Shown here: positions 9,018-18,042 of the stretch, in pieces | How the letters are laid out: each line of letters starts with the position of its first letter | Numbering within the stretch: position 1 is the first letter of the stretch | Origin: Podochytrium sp. JEL0797 | Lineage: Eukaryota > Chytridiomycota > Chytridiomycetes > Chytridiales > Chytriomycetaceae | Assembly (NCBI GenBank): GCA_027596195.1 | Contig: JADGJG010000417.1 | Coordinates: forward strand, 1 to 20,617 | DNA: 20,617 bases | Direction of reading: 5' to 3' | Program-made: the position numbers and the translations under genes | Notes under the pieces: generated by a model | Told to the model about the DNA's origin: nothing | What the model saw: the letters and a program-made list of their open reading frames with translations, nothing else | Database searches by the model: none

Positions 9018-9136
9018 AGGCGAGTGGTGTGGTTGTCGAGCTTTCCTTCGATCCTTTGCTGGTTGGCAGCAACCTGAGAAAGGAGCGCAAAGATCTCGGC
9101 GTTCGATGGCTGCGGAGGAGAGGTGGAGGGCTCCAT
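9018..9136 (-). pseudogene. Truncated N-terminal piece of a fourth F-box/LRR gene (copy D)
   Basis: Starting at the ATG at 9136, this reads a leader with PQPSNAEIFALLSQVAAN and QQRIEGKLDNHTTRLA, clearly the N-terminus of copies B and C (B has RIEEKLNNHTTCLDA). Homology ends near 9018-9021, and the frame hits TGA at 9008-9010 after one more residue. No F-box or LRR follows; the next sequence is the NOG1 remnant in another frame. It begins 53 bp from the start codon of the divergent dehydrogenase gene, so the copy landed in, or brought, that gene's promoter. Confidence 0.75.
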
Positions 9137-9189
9137 GCGCCGGGTTGCGTTGGGAGAAGTTCTCAAGAATTTCTTTGGAAAAAACACGT

Positions 9190-10317
9190 ATGGCTTTTGC
9201 CTCACAATTCCGCGCGAATCTGTTTGCCGACCAGCGGATCCTCGTGACAGGGGGTAAGTGAACACCAGGAGAGTATAAATAGGATACTAATAGAAACCAG
9301 GCGGCAGCGGAATCGGACGCTGCGTTGCGTTCGAACTCGCTTCGCTCGGGGCACACGTGATTCTCGCCGGGAGAAGCGATGCAAAACTCGCCAAAGTGCA
9401 GGCGGAAATTGTTTCTTTGGGTGCAACACGGTGCGACAAAGTGGCCATGGATATCCGCAACGCCGTCCAAGTAAAACAGCAAATTGGAATGTTGGTTGAA
9501 AAACACGGACCAATTTCGGGTCTCGTGAACAACGCGGGGGGACAGGTGGATTGAATGTTTTGTATTCTCTTTGCTCTTTGCTCATTCCGTGCACAGTTCC
9601 CTTCACCCGCCGAAAACATCTCCGACAACGGGTGGCGCGCTGTCATTGATTTGAATCTCAACGGAACCTGGAACGTCATCAAGGCCGTCCAGGGAACGCG
9701 TGCTGCGAACCAGAAGAATCCATTGTCTATTGTCACGGTCACGGCTGATGTTCGGAACGGGAAGCTCATGATGGCACACACGGCTGCTGCGCGCGCGGGT
9801 GTCGAAAACTTGACAAAGACGTTGGCACAGGAGTGGGGCAGTCAAGGCATTCGCATCAATTGTGTGGCGCCTGGGACGATTCTTGGAAACGGCATGAATC
9901 ATTATGCGGACGTTTTCAGGTTCGGAATCATTCTTGATTATTCTTGATCGAAACCTCGCGTTCTCATCTCATTCCTTTAGAGAAGAAGTCGTTCGCACAC
10001 ACCACATGAATCCAATTGGTCGTTTGGGGACAGAGGCTGAAGTCAGCGCCGCGATCGTGTTCTTGTTGTCGCCAGCCTCTGCGTTCATCACCGGCACCAC
10101 CCTTCAGGTCACGGGAGGAGCCCATTTGCGCAGTGGAGCAGATGATGCTGTGGTGAATTATTCCGAGGATATTACCATTCCTCCGTTCTTTGGTTTCAAA
10201 ACCGTTGTTCAGAAGGATTCGGAAGGCGACGCGAAGTCTGCGTATTTTGCGTCTGGAAAGGCTCCGGAAGGCTTTGAGAAGCTTGTAGATGAATATATTG
10301 GGAAGTCAAAGCTGTGA
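9190..10317 (+). CDS. Peroxisomal short-chain dehydrogenase, PECR-like (trans-2-enoyl-CoA reductase family), 4 exons
   Basis: Predicted NADP(H)-dependent SDR of peroxisomal lipid metabolism. Exons 9190-9253, 9301-9545, 9597-9919, 9981-10317; introns of 47, 51 and 61 nt; 322 aa. Rossmann motif TGGGSGIG at residues 20-27, NNAGG, then a substrate-side segment with MMAHTAAARAGVENLTKTLA and GIRINCVAPG. The usual SDR Y-x3-K pair is replaced by an H-x-AA-x-R-AG arrangement, the same kind of change seen in the peroxisomal trans-2-enoyl-CoA reductase (PECR) group. FITGT...VTGGAH ends the core. The last three residues are SKL, a canonical PTS1 peroxisome signal, after a C-terminal extension. Start: the first ATG giving a normal short N-terminus; its context is weak (C at -3, G at +4) and the frame is open upstream. 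A related bacterial-type SDR function cannot be excluded. Confidence 0.85.
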
Positions 10318-10333
10318 ACAACGGTTAAAAGCA

Positions 10334-10339
10334 AATAAA
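10334..10339 (+). terminator. Polyadenylation signal of the PECR-like gene
   Basis: AATAAA 16 nt after the stop codon, in the 88-bp gap before the LENG1-like gene. Confidence 0.6.
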
Positions 10340-10405
10340 TATCGCGGTTTGTCTGTTTTTGGAATTCCAAAGTCCGACGAAAAACTTGCGAAAAAAATAC
10401 CAACG

Positions 10406-11561
10406 ATGGTGCGTTCCCTTCGATCCAGCCCATCCTCCCCGACCACCCTTCTCGATCTTCCTTCGTCTAACCCCCCTCTTTCCTCTCACTAGGGAGGAGG
10501 TTTGTCCCTGCCCCTTGAGCTGGCCTGCCTCGCCATTGCTGATGAATTTGATTCGCCAGGCGGCCTCGTGATTCTCAAGCACAAGTCGTGGCACGTCTAC
10601 AACCAAAAGAACATTGATAAGGTCCGCAAGGATGAGGAAAAGGCGCGGGCAGAGGAGGGCGAGAAGCGCGGGAGGGCCGTCAAGGCGGTGAGTTGTTGGA
10701 TTCAAATGAGGGAACGATCGATTCTCACAAAAGGATTTTGGTGATGCAGGACCAGGAGTACAGACTCCAGGTACTCCGTGCGAAAGCTGGATCTTCATCG
10801 CAAAAGAGGAGGCTGGGTGAAGAAGCGGGTGCGAATGGGAGTGAAATCCAGTCTGCGGGGACCGAGGGTGTTCATTTGAATCTGTTTGGCGATCTCGAAT
10901 CTGGAGTTGAGTATATTCTATTTCTTTGATGGGGCGCCATCAAGCCAGGCTCTGATTTCGATTGCGGATAGAAATCGAAACGACGCGACGGCACGAATGA
11001 AGAACATGAAGGCGAAAAGGCGGCCGAGAAGGCCAAGTTTGATAAGCAAATCACAATGTATTTGGGGCAGGAAGTGGGGAAGGATGGGGCGCCTGTGGTT
11101 CCGTGGTATGCGAAGGAGACGAGTGGCGTTGAAAAGTTGGGGGTGAAGAGGTGAAAATGCGCAATGTTTTTGCGTGAATGCTTCCCCGGTGGAGTGAATT
11201 CTGACTCCTTTATCACGTCAGGCTCAAGACGGAACGGTTGGAGGATCCTGCTGCGAAATTCATTTCCGCCGAAGCGACGACGGATCCACCCCACCGGCGC
11301 CGCGATTCACCCATTAAGAAATCACACAAAAAGGAATCCAAATCGTCCAGGAAGCATTCGCATCACCGGTCAAAGTCTTCTGACGTGGCCCCGAAAGGAA
11401 AATCCATGGATGAGCTGCGTGCCGAGCGGATCGAACGCGAGCAACGCGAGCGAAAACGGGCGGAGGAGGTGGTGAGGCCTGCTGGCGGTGATGTGTCGGA
11501 GAGGAGTCGGGGTTACAATTCGGCGTTTAACCCCGAGTTTGCGAGGCATCGACGCGGGTGA
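10406..11561 (+). CDS. LENG1-like protein with CIR-type N-terminal domain (6 exons)
   Basis: Homologue of LENG1 (leukocyte receptor cluster member 1), a conserved nuclear protein with a Cir_N-like N-terminus, a domain common in splicing-associated proteins; exact role unknown. Proposed exons: 10406-10408, 10493-10499, 10560-10687, 10750-10905, 10972-11150, 11222-11561, giving 270 aa. Landmarks: GGGGLVILKHKSWHVYNQKN with IDKVRKDEEKARAEE (N-terminal domain), HLNLFGDLESG, KFDKQITMYLGQ, VVPWYAKE, a Lys/Ser/His-rich stretch, SMDELRAERIEREQRER, and the family end RGYNSAFNPEFARHR. The leader exons are the least certain part. The first intron (10409-10492) has a CTAAC branch point and a pyrimidine tract; if the second (10500-10559) were retained, 20 hydrophobic-rich residues would be inserted in frame before the GGL. 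Exon 4's GTTGAG donor is weak. Confidence 0.85.
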
Positions 11562-11600
11562 AAAAAAGGGGGGGGGATCAGAATCAGTATTTGTTTTCTA

Positions 11601-11606
11601 TTTATT
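11601..11606 (-). terminator. Polyadenylation signal of the TPR gene
   Basis: AATAAA on the minus strand, about 44 nt beyond the TPR stop, in the 88-bp convergent gap with the LENG1-like gene. Confidence 0.5.
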
Positions 11607-11649
11607 CTTTCATCATTTCTGCGTGTTTGCTCAAACATTGACATGGCCA

Positions 11650-12134
11650 TTAAACTGTATTCGATGTCAATTCAACCAGCAGTTGCCAGTCGGACGGGTT
11701 GTCGAGCATGACGGATTGTTTGAGGGCTGCGATCGCGTCGTCCTTTCCTGTCAAATGAATTCGAGTCAGTTCGCATTTCGGCAATCCACCACTAAAAAAA
11801 GATTCGAATCATACTATTCACAGCAATGCAAGCTCTCGCCATAATTTGAAACGCGTTGTACTAATATGAAAAAAAACGCTCAGCCAAAACAAAACCCCCT
11901 ACAAAACAAATGACCACCCCAACTCACATTCATTGGATCCAACTCTGTACTCTTTTCAAAACACTCGATCGCCTTCGAATACTCCTTCTTGTTGTAAAAC
12001 CCAACCCCGCATCGGAACCAACCGAGCGAGTTTCGCGGAACCACACCGATCCGAAGCAACAGCCATTCCTCAGACGAGTTTTGTCCGCGCGCCGCGGAGG
12101 GGTCTTTGGGGCCTTCGAGGGAGGTTGTTGCCAT
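11650..12134 (-). CDS. Small tetratricopeptide-repeat protein (3 exons, 116 aa)
   Basis: Exons 12134-11928, 11860-11815 and 11747-11650, with two 67-nt introns (donors GTGAGT and GTATGA; acceptors ATTAG and GACAG, the latter after a CTGAC branch point). About two TPRs are visible: SLGWFRCGVGFYNKKEYSKA with IECFEKSTELDP, then YNAFQIMARACIAVNRKDDA with IAALKQSVMLD. The C-terminus ends LVELTSNTV. The start at 12134 has a strong context (A at -3, G at +4). TPRs mediate protein-protein contacts; I cannot assign a specific complex. Its start codon lies 71 bp from that of the divergent flagellar gene IFT27, so a shared promoter and flagellar co-expression are possible, but this is inference. Confidence 0.75.
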
Positions 12135-12205
12135 TTTTTGTAATTTGTTGTGATTTTTTTTTGTTGTTGACAAACACTTTTTTTGCGCTCCTCACACGTC
12201 AAAAT
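12135..12205. promoter_or_regulatory. Short divergent promoter, TPR gene / IFT27
   Basis: Only 71 bp separate the two start codons. The sequence is T-rich on the plus strand (runs of T at 12157-12162 and about 12178-12184). Both transcripts must initiate within or near it. No specific factor site is identified. Confidence 0.6.
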
Positions 12206-13147
12206 ATGAACAAGGATCTCAGTTCAAGCAACGCCCTCGTTGCCGCTCCCAAAACGATTCTCCGCTGCAAATGCATCGTGCTGGGCAACCAAGGTGTGGG
12301 CAAAACGGCCGTCACGCAAGTGTTTCATTCGGATGGAGCCCAGTTTCCCAAAAATTACACCATGGTATTTATTTGACATGCGCGTGTTGTGTGTGTTGTG
12401 TGCGATTTCATTTTGATCATCTTTTTTGCAGACCATTAATACCGAAGTGAGCGTTAAAATTGTAAACATCCCCGACTCGAACGCGTCCGTGGAATTGTTT
12501 TTGCACGACATCGCGGGCCATGAAGTCTTTTTGGAGTATTCAACCAAATACGTAATAATCGCGTTGAAATGCATGCGTATTCAGGCTCATACAAACCCCA
12601 CTTGATAGTGCGACGCAGCGTCCGTGTTTATGATTGTATATGACGTGACGAATCCGGATTCGTTTGCGGGTGTGGGGCGGTGGTTGCAGATTGCGAAGCG
12701 GTCGCGGCTTTCGAAAGCAACGCACGGTAAACCGATTTTTACCGTTCTCCAGGCGCGTGTTTTTTGCTCACAACAATCTAGGTGTGTTGGTCGCCAACAA
12801 AGTGGACCTGGATTCGCGACGCGTGATTTCTGCGGAACAAGGGGAAGAGTTTGCCAAAGAAAATAAGCTTGTGTATTTCGAATGCTCGGCCGTTAGTTTT
12901 TTTATTTATAGCGTCCGCTTGTTTCACGCGACTGAATTGCTTTTTTTTGGCTCCAGGCCAACAACCACGAAGTGGATGCACCGTTTTATTACCTCTCCAA
13001 CTGCTTTTACGGTACCCTCAAAACACATTCAGCACAAATTCCAAACGCGACATTTACTAACTATACAAGAAAAAACACACAACAGACGGCTTCGAAACCG
13101 CAGTCAAATCCTTCTCCAAAATCGGCGGCGGCGGCGGGGCCAACTAA
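12206..13147 (+). CDS. IFT27: Intraflagellar transport protein IFT27 (Rab-like small GTPase), 6 exons
   Basis: Small GTPase of IFT complex B, pairing with IFT25 in flagellar transport. Exons: 12206-12364, 12432-12551, 12609-12726, 12782-12891, 12957-13011, 13086-13147; introns 56-74 nt; 207 aa (human about 186). Motifs: P-loop GNQGVGKT (27-34) and the IFT27-typical FHSDGAQFPKNYTMT; switch II region LHDIAGHEVFLEY; YDVTNPDSF; G4 motif NKVDLD; G5 ECSA; C-terminal VDAPFYYLSNCFYDGFETAV with no prenylation CaaX box, as expected for IFT27. The final intron has a TACTAAC branch point. All guanine-binding motifs are intact. Its TAA (13145-13147) overlaps the TAG of the opposing TAF1 gene (13144-13146), and its AATAAA at 13151-13156 lies inside TAF1's last exon. 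It supports a flagellated organism. Confidence 0.93.
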
Positions 13148-16100
13148 GCCAATAAATCCATAAACTCGGGGTCATCGAGGTCAATGTCTGTGGGTGATTT
13201 GACGGTGGGAGCGAGGGGCTGTGGCTGTAATAAAAAAACGAAAATAAATATACTAATTGGTGAGATTTTTTGGATTCGAGGATAAAAACTCACGGGATTC
13301 GCATTCTTTTGTGCAATTTCGTTCTCGAGACGCGATATATCGGCGCTAAACTAAAGAAAACAAAATTCGAAATGGTTTAGTCGACCGATCCCCCCCCCCC
13401 CCGCTCAAACAAGCGCCAAAACCGCAAACCTGCTTCAAACTCTTGTTGGCCTTGGTCGTAAACTGCGACGCGATGGACGAGAGTGGATGCTCCGGCCCAT
13501 TGTACATGTTTGAGTTTTCCCAAATGAGCAAAATGTCTCTCGAAAACTCTTCAGCCGTCTTGTACTTGAGCTTCCCGCATTTCTACAACCGCAACGAGAG
13601 AAAGAAAAAAAAAGTTGAAGGAAATTGAGAAAAAAAGGACCTGCGAATGAGAATGCGTTTTTTGTTACCATTCGGATATCCTCCAAGCAAATGGGTGTCC
13701 CTATCAGCTTATGGTAATCCGGAAACATGGTCTTGTCCACGGGGAAACAAAAGATTTGCGACTCGGGCATGGCAATGAAGGACGAAACAATCATTTCGAA
13801 AATGCGCGACAGTTCGAGTTCGGGGCTCGGTGGGGGAGGTTTCGTTTTCTCAGCTATTGGGGCGGACGGGGGGTTGGGGGAAAGCGCGCGTGAGTTTTCG
13901 TTGTTTTTTTCAACCTTTTCACGTAAAAACTGACACAAAGAGAATTTGAATTTCAGCGGTTGTGCGGTAGACGAGGAGGAGGAGGGACCAGGAACGGGTG
14001 GAGCATCCACATCCGTGATGACCGTGTCCGGCAGCCTGATCAAAAATCAAAAAACCAGCGCGTTTTGAGAATCCAAACACCTCGCCACCAAGCAGAAAAA
14101 ATTCCTTACTTCTTTCTGCGAACTCTCTTTGTCGTTTCCGGTTCATCCGGTGGTGGCGCAGCCGCCGCCAGCGCTTGCTCCTGAATCTGCACTTGATGAC
14201 GGAGGTACGCGTTGATGACGCGTTGGTCTTGAATGAGTTCCGATTTCCACTCGAGTTCACCATTGTTGTTGTACACCTGCGCGAAAAATGGGAGAAGCGT
14301 GAGATTAGTTCCACCCCTGCGCAAATCTGAAATTGTAAAACACACCATGCGCTTGATGACAAGCGTTCGGTTGTCCTTCTTGGCCACAGTGGACGTCAAG
14401 CTCCCAGCCACGGACATGGCGTCGTCGTCCTTGTGCGGTTTGGACACAGTCTGAAGCTTGTCTTGGCTGTCCGACTTTTCACCCTGTTTTTCGAATCGCC
14501 CCAGTTTTTAGCGAGACTGAAAAAAAGGGCCGTTGCAAAAACCTTGTCTTCATCTTCGTCGTCTTGTTCTCCGAGCTCTTCCTCCGTCGACAAATCGGGA
14601 GCCGTCTTGGAACTCAAGCTTTTGAATTGGGCGTTCCAAATTCTGCGAATCTGCAATCAAAAAAAAATCATGGCGTCAAAAATAATCCCAAAAAAGAAGA
14701 CCCCCCCCCCTCTTAAAAAAAAGAATCACCCACCTCCTCCTTATAAACCACCTGCTGCTCCGCATACGAAAACCGCACCAAATTCTTGGGAGTCTTCAAC
14801 GCCGACGGCGGCGGCGCCTCCCCCTCGCGATAAAACATCTCCTTCATACTCTGCCGAATAAAACTGAAACCCTCGCCACACCCCGTCGGATCCCCACCCC
14901 CATACAACTGCACCATCCCCTTCCCTTGAATCGTCATGACAAAGTTTTTGGTCGAAATCCAGGGAGCCATTTGAATCTCCAAATCCGTCGAACTTTCTTC
15001 CTGGTTGCCCCCCGCGGCGCCCGTTGCATCGTCTTCCTCCGCGCCGGGGGCTTGTCCGAGATCGAGGTTCGCGTATCCAATGTCCTTGAGGCGTTGTTCG
15101 CCTGCGAACGCGGTTTCGAGGAGACAGCACCATTCGGGGGTGATGATTTTTTGGAGTTCTTCTTCGGTGGGGAGGACTTTGGATTGTTTTACTTTGTACC
15201 AGCCCGTGTTTTCTCCCTTTTTGTAGTTTTGCGCAACTTCCTGTATATGTGGGAGAGGGGGAGTGCGAAAAATAAAATGCGTTAGAAAAAATAAAATAAA
15301 AATAACAATCAAACACGCACCCTCAACCGCTGCCTAACAACCGCATCCGACTGCCCCACAAAATACTTTTGCAAATCCTGATACCACATGCGCTGATTCG
15401 GGTTCCGCAGCATCAACCGGAACGCGATAGAATGCAACCGCGCTTTCGTGAGGTTCAGCACTTTGCGCGATTGCGGACGAGGGACTTCTTGTTGTGGGTA
15501 TGTTTGGCCAACGACAAACAGGAAGGGGACGTCGCGGAGGTAGTATTTAGTTTTGCCGTTGTAGGTGTGTCTGTTTTTAATTTTTTTGTTGGCGTTTTTT
15601 TCGGAGAGGGGGGGAAATGGCGGAGGTCGGAGAGAAAAAAAACCTGATGAGAAGGAAATCGGTGGTCGGGATTTCGTGGCGAAAGATGGGGGCGCGGATG
15701 AGGTTGTTTGTGATTCCCTGAATGACTTGCCCGACGGGAACGTCGCCGAAATTGTTGAACGGGGACGAGTCAATCTTTTCGAGCGGCGAGTGTTGACCAA
15801 TGTCGAGCTGGATTTTTTTCCCCCGAGTTGGTTTAGATAATTTTTGGGATTCATCAAACGAGCAAAAAATTCAAAAACCTTGGGAGCAAACAAATCCTTG
15901 TCGTTCTTTTTGCGGTAAAAGTTCTGCAGCAAGGTTCCCATTCCGAAGTTGCTCAAAATGGGAGGGTATTCCTCCTGTTTTGTTTCAGAAAGAGTGGTTA
16001 AATTTCGCATTTGCAATGCACAAGTAACCAACCCAACGGGCTAAAAACTCACGGTATATTCCAACAAGACATAATTGGTCGAATCCTTCAACGTCAAGTT

Positions 16101-17429
16101 CATGGAATCCTCAATCGGGTCGGCACTGTTCTTTTTCTTTTTGTACCCCTTCACGCGCGCGAATCGCATATCCTCGCCGGCAAACAGCTTGATGGGCGGG
16201 CGATGGAAGTTGCGCAGTTCTTGCGTGTTGAGTTGCGTTTTGTACTGTTTTGCATAAACCATTTAGAGAAACACGCGGGGGGCTGCCTGAAGCGTAACGC
16301 AAAAAAAGCTCACATGCGGAAACATCATTTCGATGGCCGCTTTCGAGTGTTTGAGGATCGCGTTTCCTTGCGTGGACCGGACTTCATCGTTCTTGGACGA
16401 GTTGATGTAGTATTGGTCGTTGGACAGGTTGAACTTGTCGATGGGGAACAAGTTTTTGACGACGCGTGCTTCGACTTTGGAAGCTGTTTGAAACAACGAG
16501 ATTCGATTTTTCAGCAAGCGCACGCCAGAAAGCATTTTGCCGGGAAAGGCAAGCGAGGTTAGTACCAGTTTCGTTGGCGGCCGCGTTTCCTTGCAGGTCG
16601 AGCACGATGGTGGGGTCGTTGATGATGAGGGGGGGTGGCACGAAATTGTCGTCGTCGTCCCAAATGATTGCGTCGGTCCACTCTTCGCGGTCGAGAGCCG
16701 TGTTTCGGATGAGGAGGCGCGCGTGTTCGTCTCTCGGGCTGAAAATAAAACAAAATGATCAATACATCATTGAAACGCATTTTGATTGGACAAAAACGGG
16801 GTAAGACTCAACTCATCCTCCTTCTTGGACGCGATCCCGCCCATTTCGACATCCTCCTCATCATCCCAAATAATCTTGTCTTCCCAAGGATCAAGCACAA
16901 CGGGGTCCAGCGAGGGTGGGAGATTTTTGCCCAGAAAGATTTCTCTCTGCAAAACACGAATCGGGAGTGAGTTAGTTGCGTATATTTTGGAGGAGGATGA
17001 ATCGCCGCCAGTGCGTGCAGAATTTTTTTGTTTCGGGTGGGACGCAGTTGTTCGGAATCGCGCGCGAATGAATGCTTCTGATCGCGTGTGAGCCGCTCGC
17101 TGCGCTCGCTCTTTTTCCTTGCTCGCTACAAGTTGCGCGCTTGTCGCCTGCTCGCTCAGTCCCCAAAATTCCGACGCTACGCGTCGACGCTCGCACATGC
17201 CACGCCCAAACCCGCCGCCCACTTTCTCTCTGCGCTTCGCTTCGCTCGGCTCGGCTCGACTCAACCTCAACACAAAAACCCCATACCTCCTCAATATCAT
17301 CCTTCCACCTTCGCCCGGTATAAATACCCCACGACTCCTGAGAATCAGCCGCAGACGTCTGCTGAATCCTGCCGAGAAAGACTTCGACGTCATTTCGCGA
17401 GAGGTGATAAATTTGGTTTCGTTGTGGGG

Positions 17430-17465
<36 letters not shown>

Positions 17466-18004
17466 GGTTCGCTTGGCAATGAGTATTCGTGTGTGTGTGT
17501 GTGTGAGGAGGGGGAAAGGGAGTGTGCGATCAGGAGTTTGAAGGTTCGTCGTTTTCTGAATCCGCAAAGCCAAGGGTCCAACAATGCGCAGTGATTCAAA
17601 TCGACAGGATACAAATCGGCACCGAATCAAGTAAACACCACCATGGGGCAAGCGCACGAAACACAGGGAACCAAAAGGCAGCGAAACAATAACAAAACGA
17701 ATTTACGTTTCTTGAACAGTTTCTTGTTCACGACTGGTTTTGTGAATCTGAGTCTCGGTGCAAACAGGTCCGAGAACTTAAGGGAGGGGATGGAGTGTTC
17801 TTCCTCCTCCTCCTCTTCTTCTGGTTGTTCCACCCGCTCTGGCTGAGTGATGACGATGGGCGCCAACGCCATCATTGGGTTCCAGGCGGTGGCGGGCGCT
17901 GGCTGGGATTGGGCTTCGTTGACGGGTCGGTGCTGGGGCAGCGCAAGGAGCGAAAACGCCGAAGTGGGGGCAGGTTCGTCAGAGTCGTAGTCGTCATCGT
18001 CCAT
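13144..18004 (-). CDS. TAF1: TAF1, largest TFIID subunit, single bromodomain (17 exons)
   Basis: Scaffold subunit of TFIID in RNA polymerase II initiation. Exons in transcript order: 18004-17707, 17429-17287, 16946-16808, 16730-16566, 16483-16314, 16244-16053, 15974-15879, 15807-15644, 15570-15321, 15240-14734, 14650-14543, 14483-14346, 14276-14110, 14035-13669, 13582-13430, 13350-13294, 13224-13144; all phases close (1064 aa). Order: acidic N-terminus (MDDDDYDSDEP, LKFSDLFAPR); WEDKIIWD and WTDAIIWD; FNLSNDQYY; RNFHRPPIK; TAF1 core with NFYRKKND, FVVGQTYP, WYQDLQKYF, PTEEELQKI, AGEQRLKDIGYA and DPTGCGEGFSF (about 300-720); SVAGSLTST; one bromodomain (about 915-1019) with FPDYHKLIGTPI and WENSNMYNGPEHP; acidic end DLDDPEFMDLLA. 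No kinase domain, zinc knuckle or second bromodomain is seen. Exon 14 may hold an extra 81-nt intron (13934-13854), also in frame. The exon 3 donor (GTCTTA) is weak. Confidence 0.95.
13390..13402. repeat. C13 homopolymer in a TAF1 intron
   Basis: Thirteen C on the plus strand (G-run in the transcript) within the intron 13351-13429; a similar C10 run sits at 14701-14710 in another TAF1 intron. Such runs are prone to length errors, but here they do not affect a reading frame. Confidence 0.8.
16947..17286 (-). repeat. Long TAF1 intron 2 with sense-oriented GC-rich element
   Basis: 340-nt intron between DDIEE and REIFLG in phase 0 (GTATGG donor, TTTGCAG acceptor). In transcript orientation it contains CCGAGCCGAGCGAAGCGAAG (about 17236-17255), the palindrome CGACGCGTAGCGTCG (17172-17186) and several GCGAGC words, followed by a normal AT- and pyrimidine-rich 3' end. 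Thirteen of the other TAF1 introns are only 59-86 nt. Confidence 0.8.
17430..17706 (-). repeat. Long TAF1 intron 1 ending in a (CA)15 microsatellite
   Basis: 277-nt intron. On the transcript strand a perfect CA repeat (17431-17460, TG on the plus strand) runs straight into the acceptor, CACACAG, so the microsatellite occupies the place of the polypyrimidine tract. A second shorter CA run lies at about 17490-17503. Splicing to CCCCACAACG in phase 1 restores the frame (KPPQRNQIYHLSRNDVEVF). Confidence 0.75.
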
Positions 18005-18042
18005 TTCGGTGTCGGCTTTTTTTTTGGAAAAATCAAACAAAC
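18005..18042. promoter_or_regulatory. 38-bp divergent start-codon gap, TAF1 / DRC12
   Basis: The start codons of the leftward TAF1 and rightward DRC12 genes are only 38 bp apart, with a T9 run (18017-18025) in between. Core promoters of the two genes must overlap each other or each other's 5' coding sequence. Confidence 0.7.

Noticed and set aside
8950..9189. N-terminal extension of the PECR-like dehydrogenase
   Set aside because: The frame is open, but it is antisense to the NOG1 exon and LRR piece D, and SDR families start close to the Rossmann motif, so the ATG at 9190 is preferred.
9320..9345. Reverse complement of GAGCGAAGCGAG in exon 2 of the dehydrogenase gene, as a possible further copy of the intron element
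   Set aside because: It encodes the expected SDR residues ELASLGA; codon choice explains it, and no other element words are nearby.
11933..12205. Upstream extension of IFT27 in the same frame
   Set aside because: It is antisense to exon 1 of the TPR gene, and IFT27 proteins start just before the P-loop.
16767..17657. Minus-strand open frame of 296 codons with a His-Thr repeat
   Set aside because: It is TAF1 exon 3 read back through two introns; the His-Thr stretch is the CA microsatellite and the rest is the GC-rich intron element.
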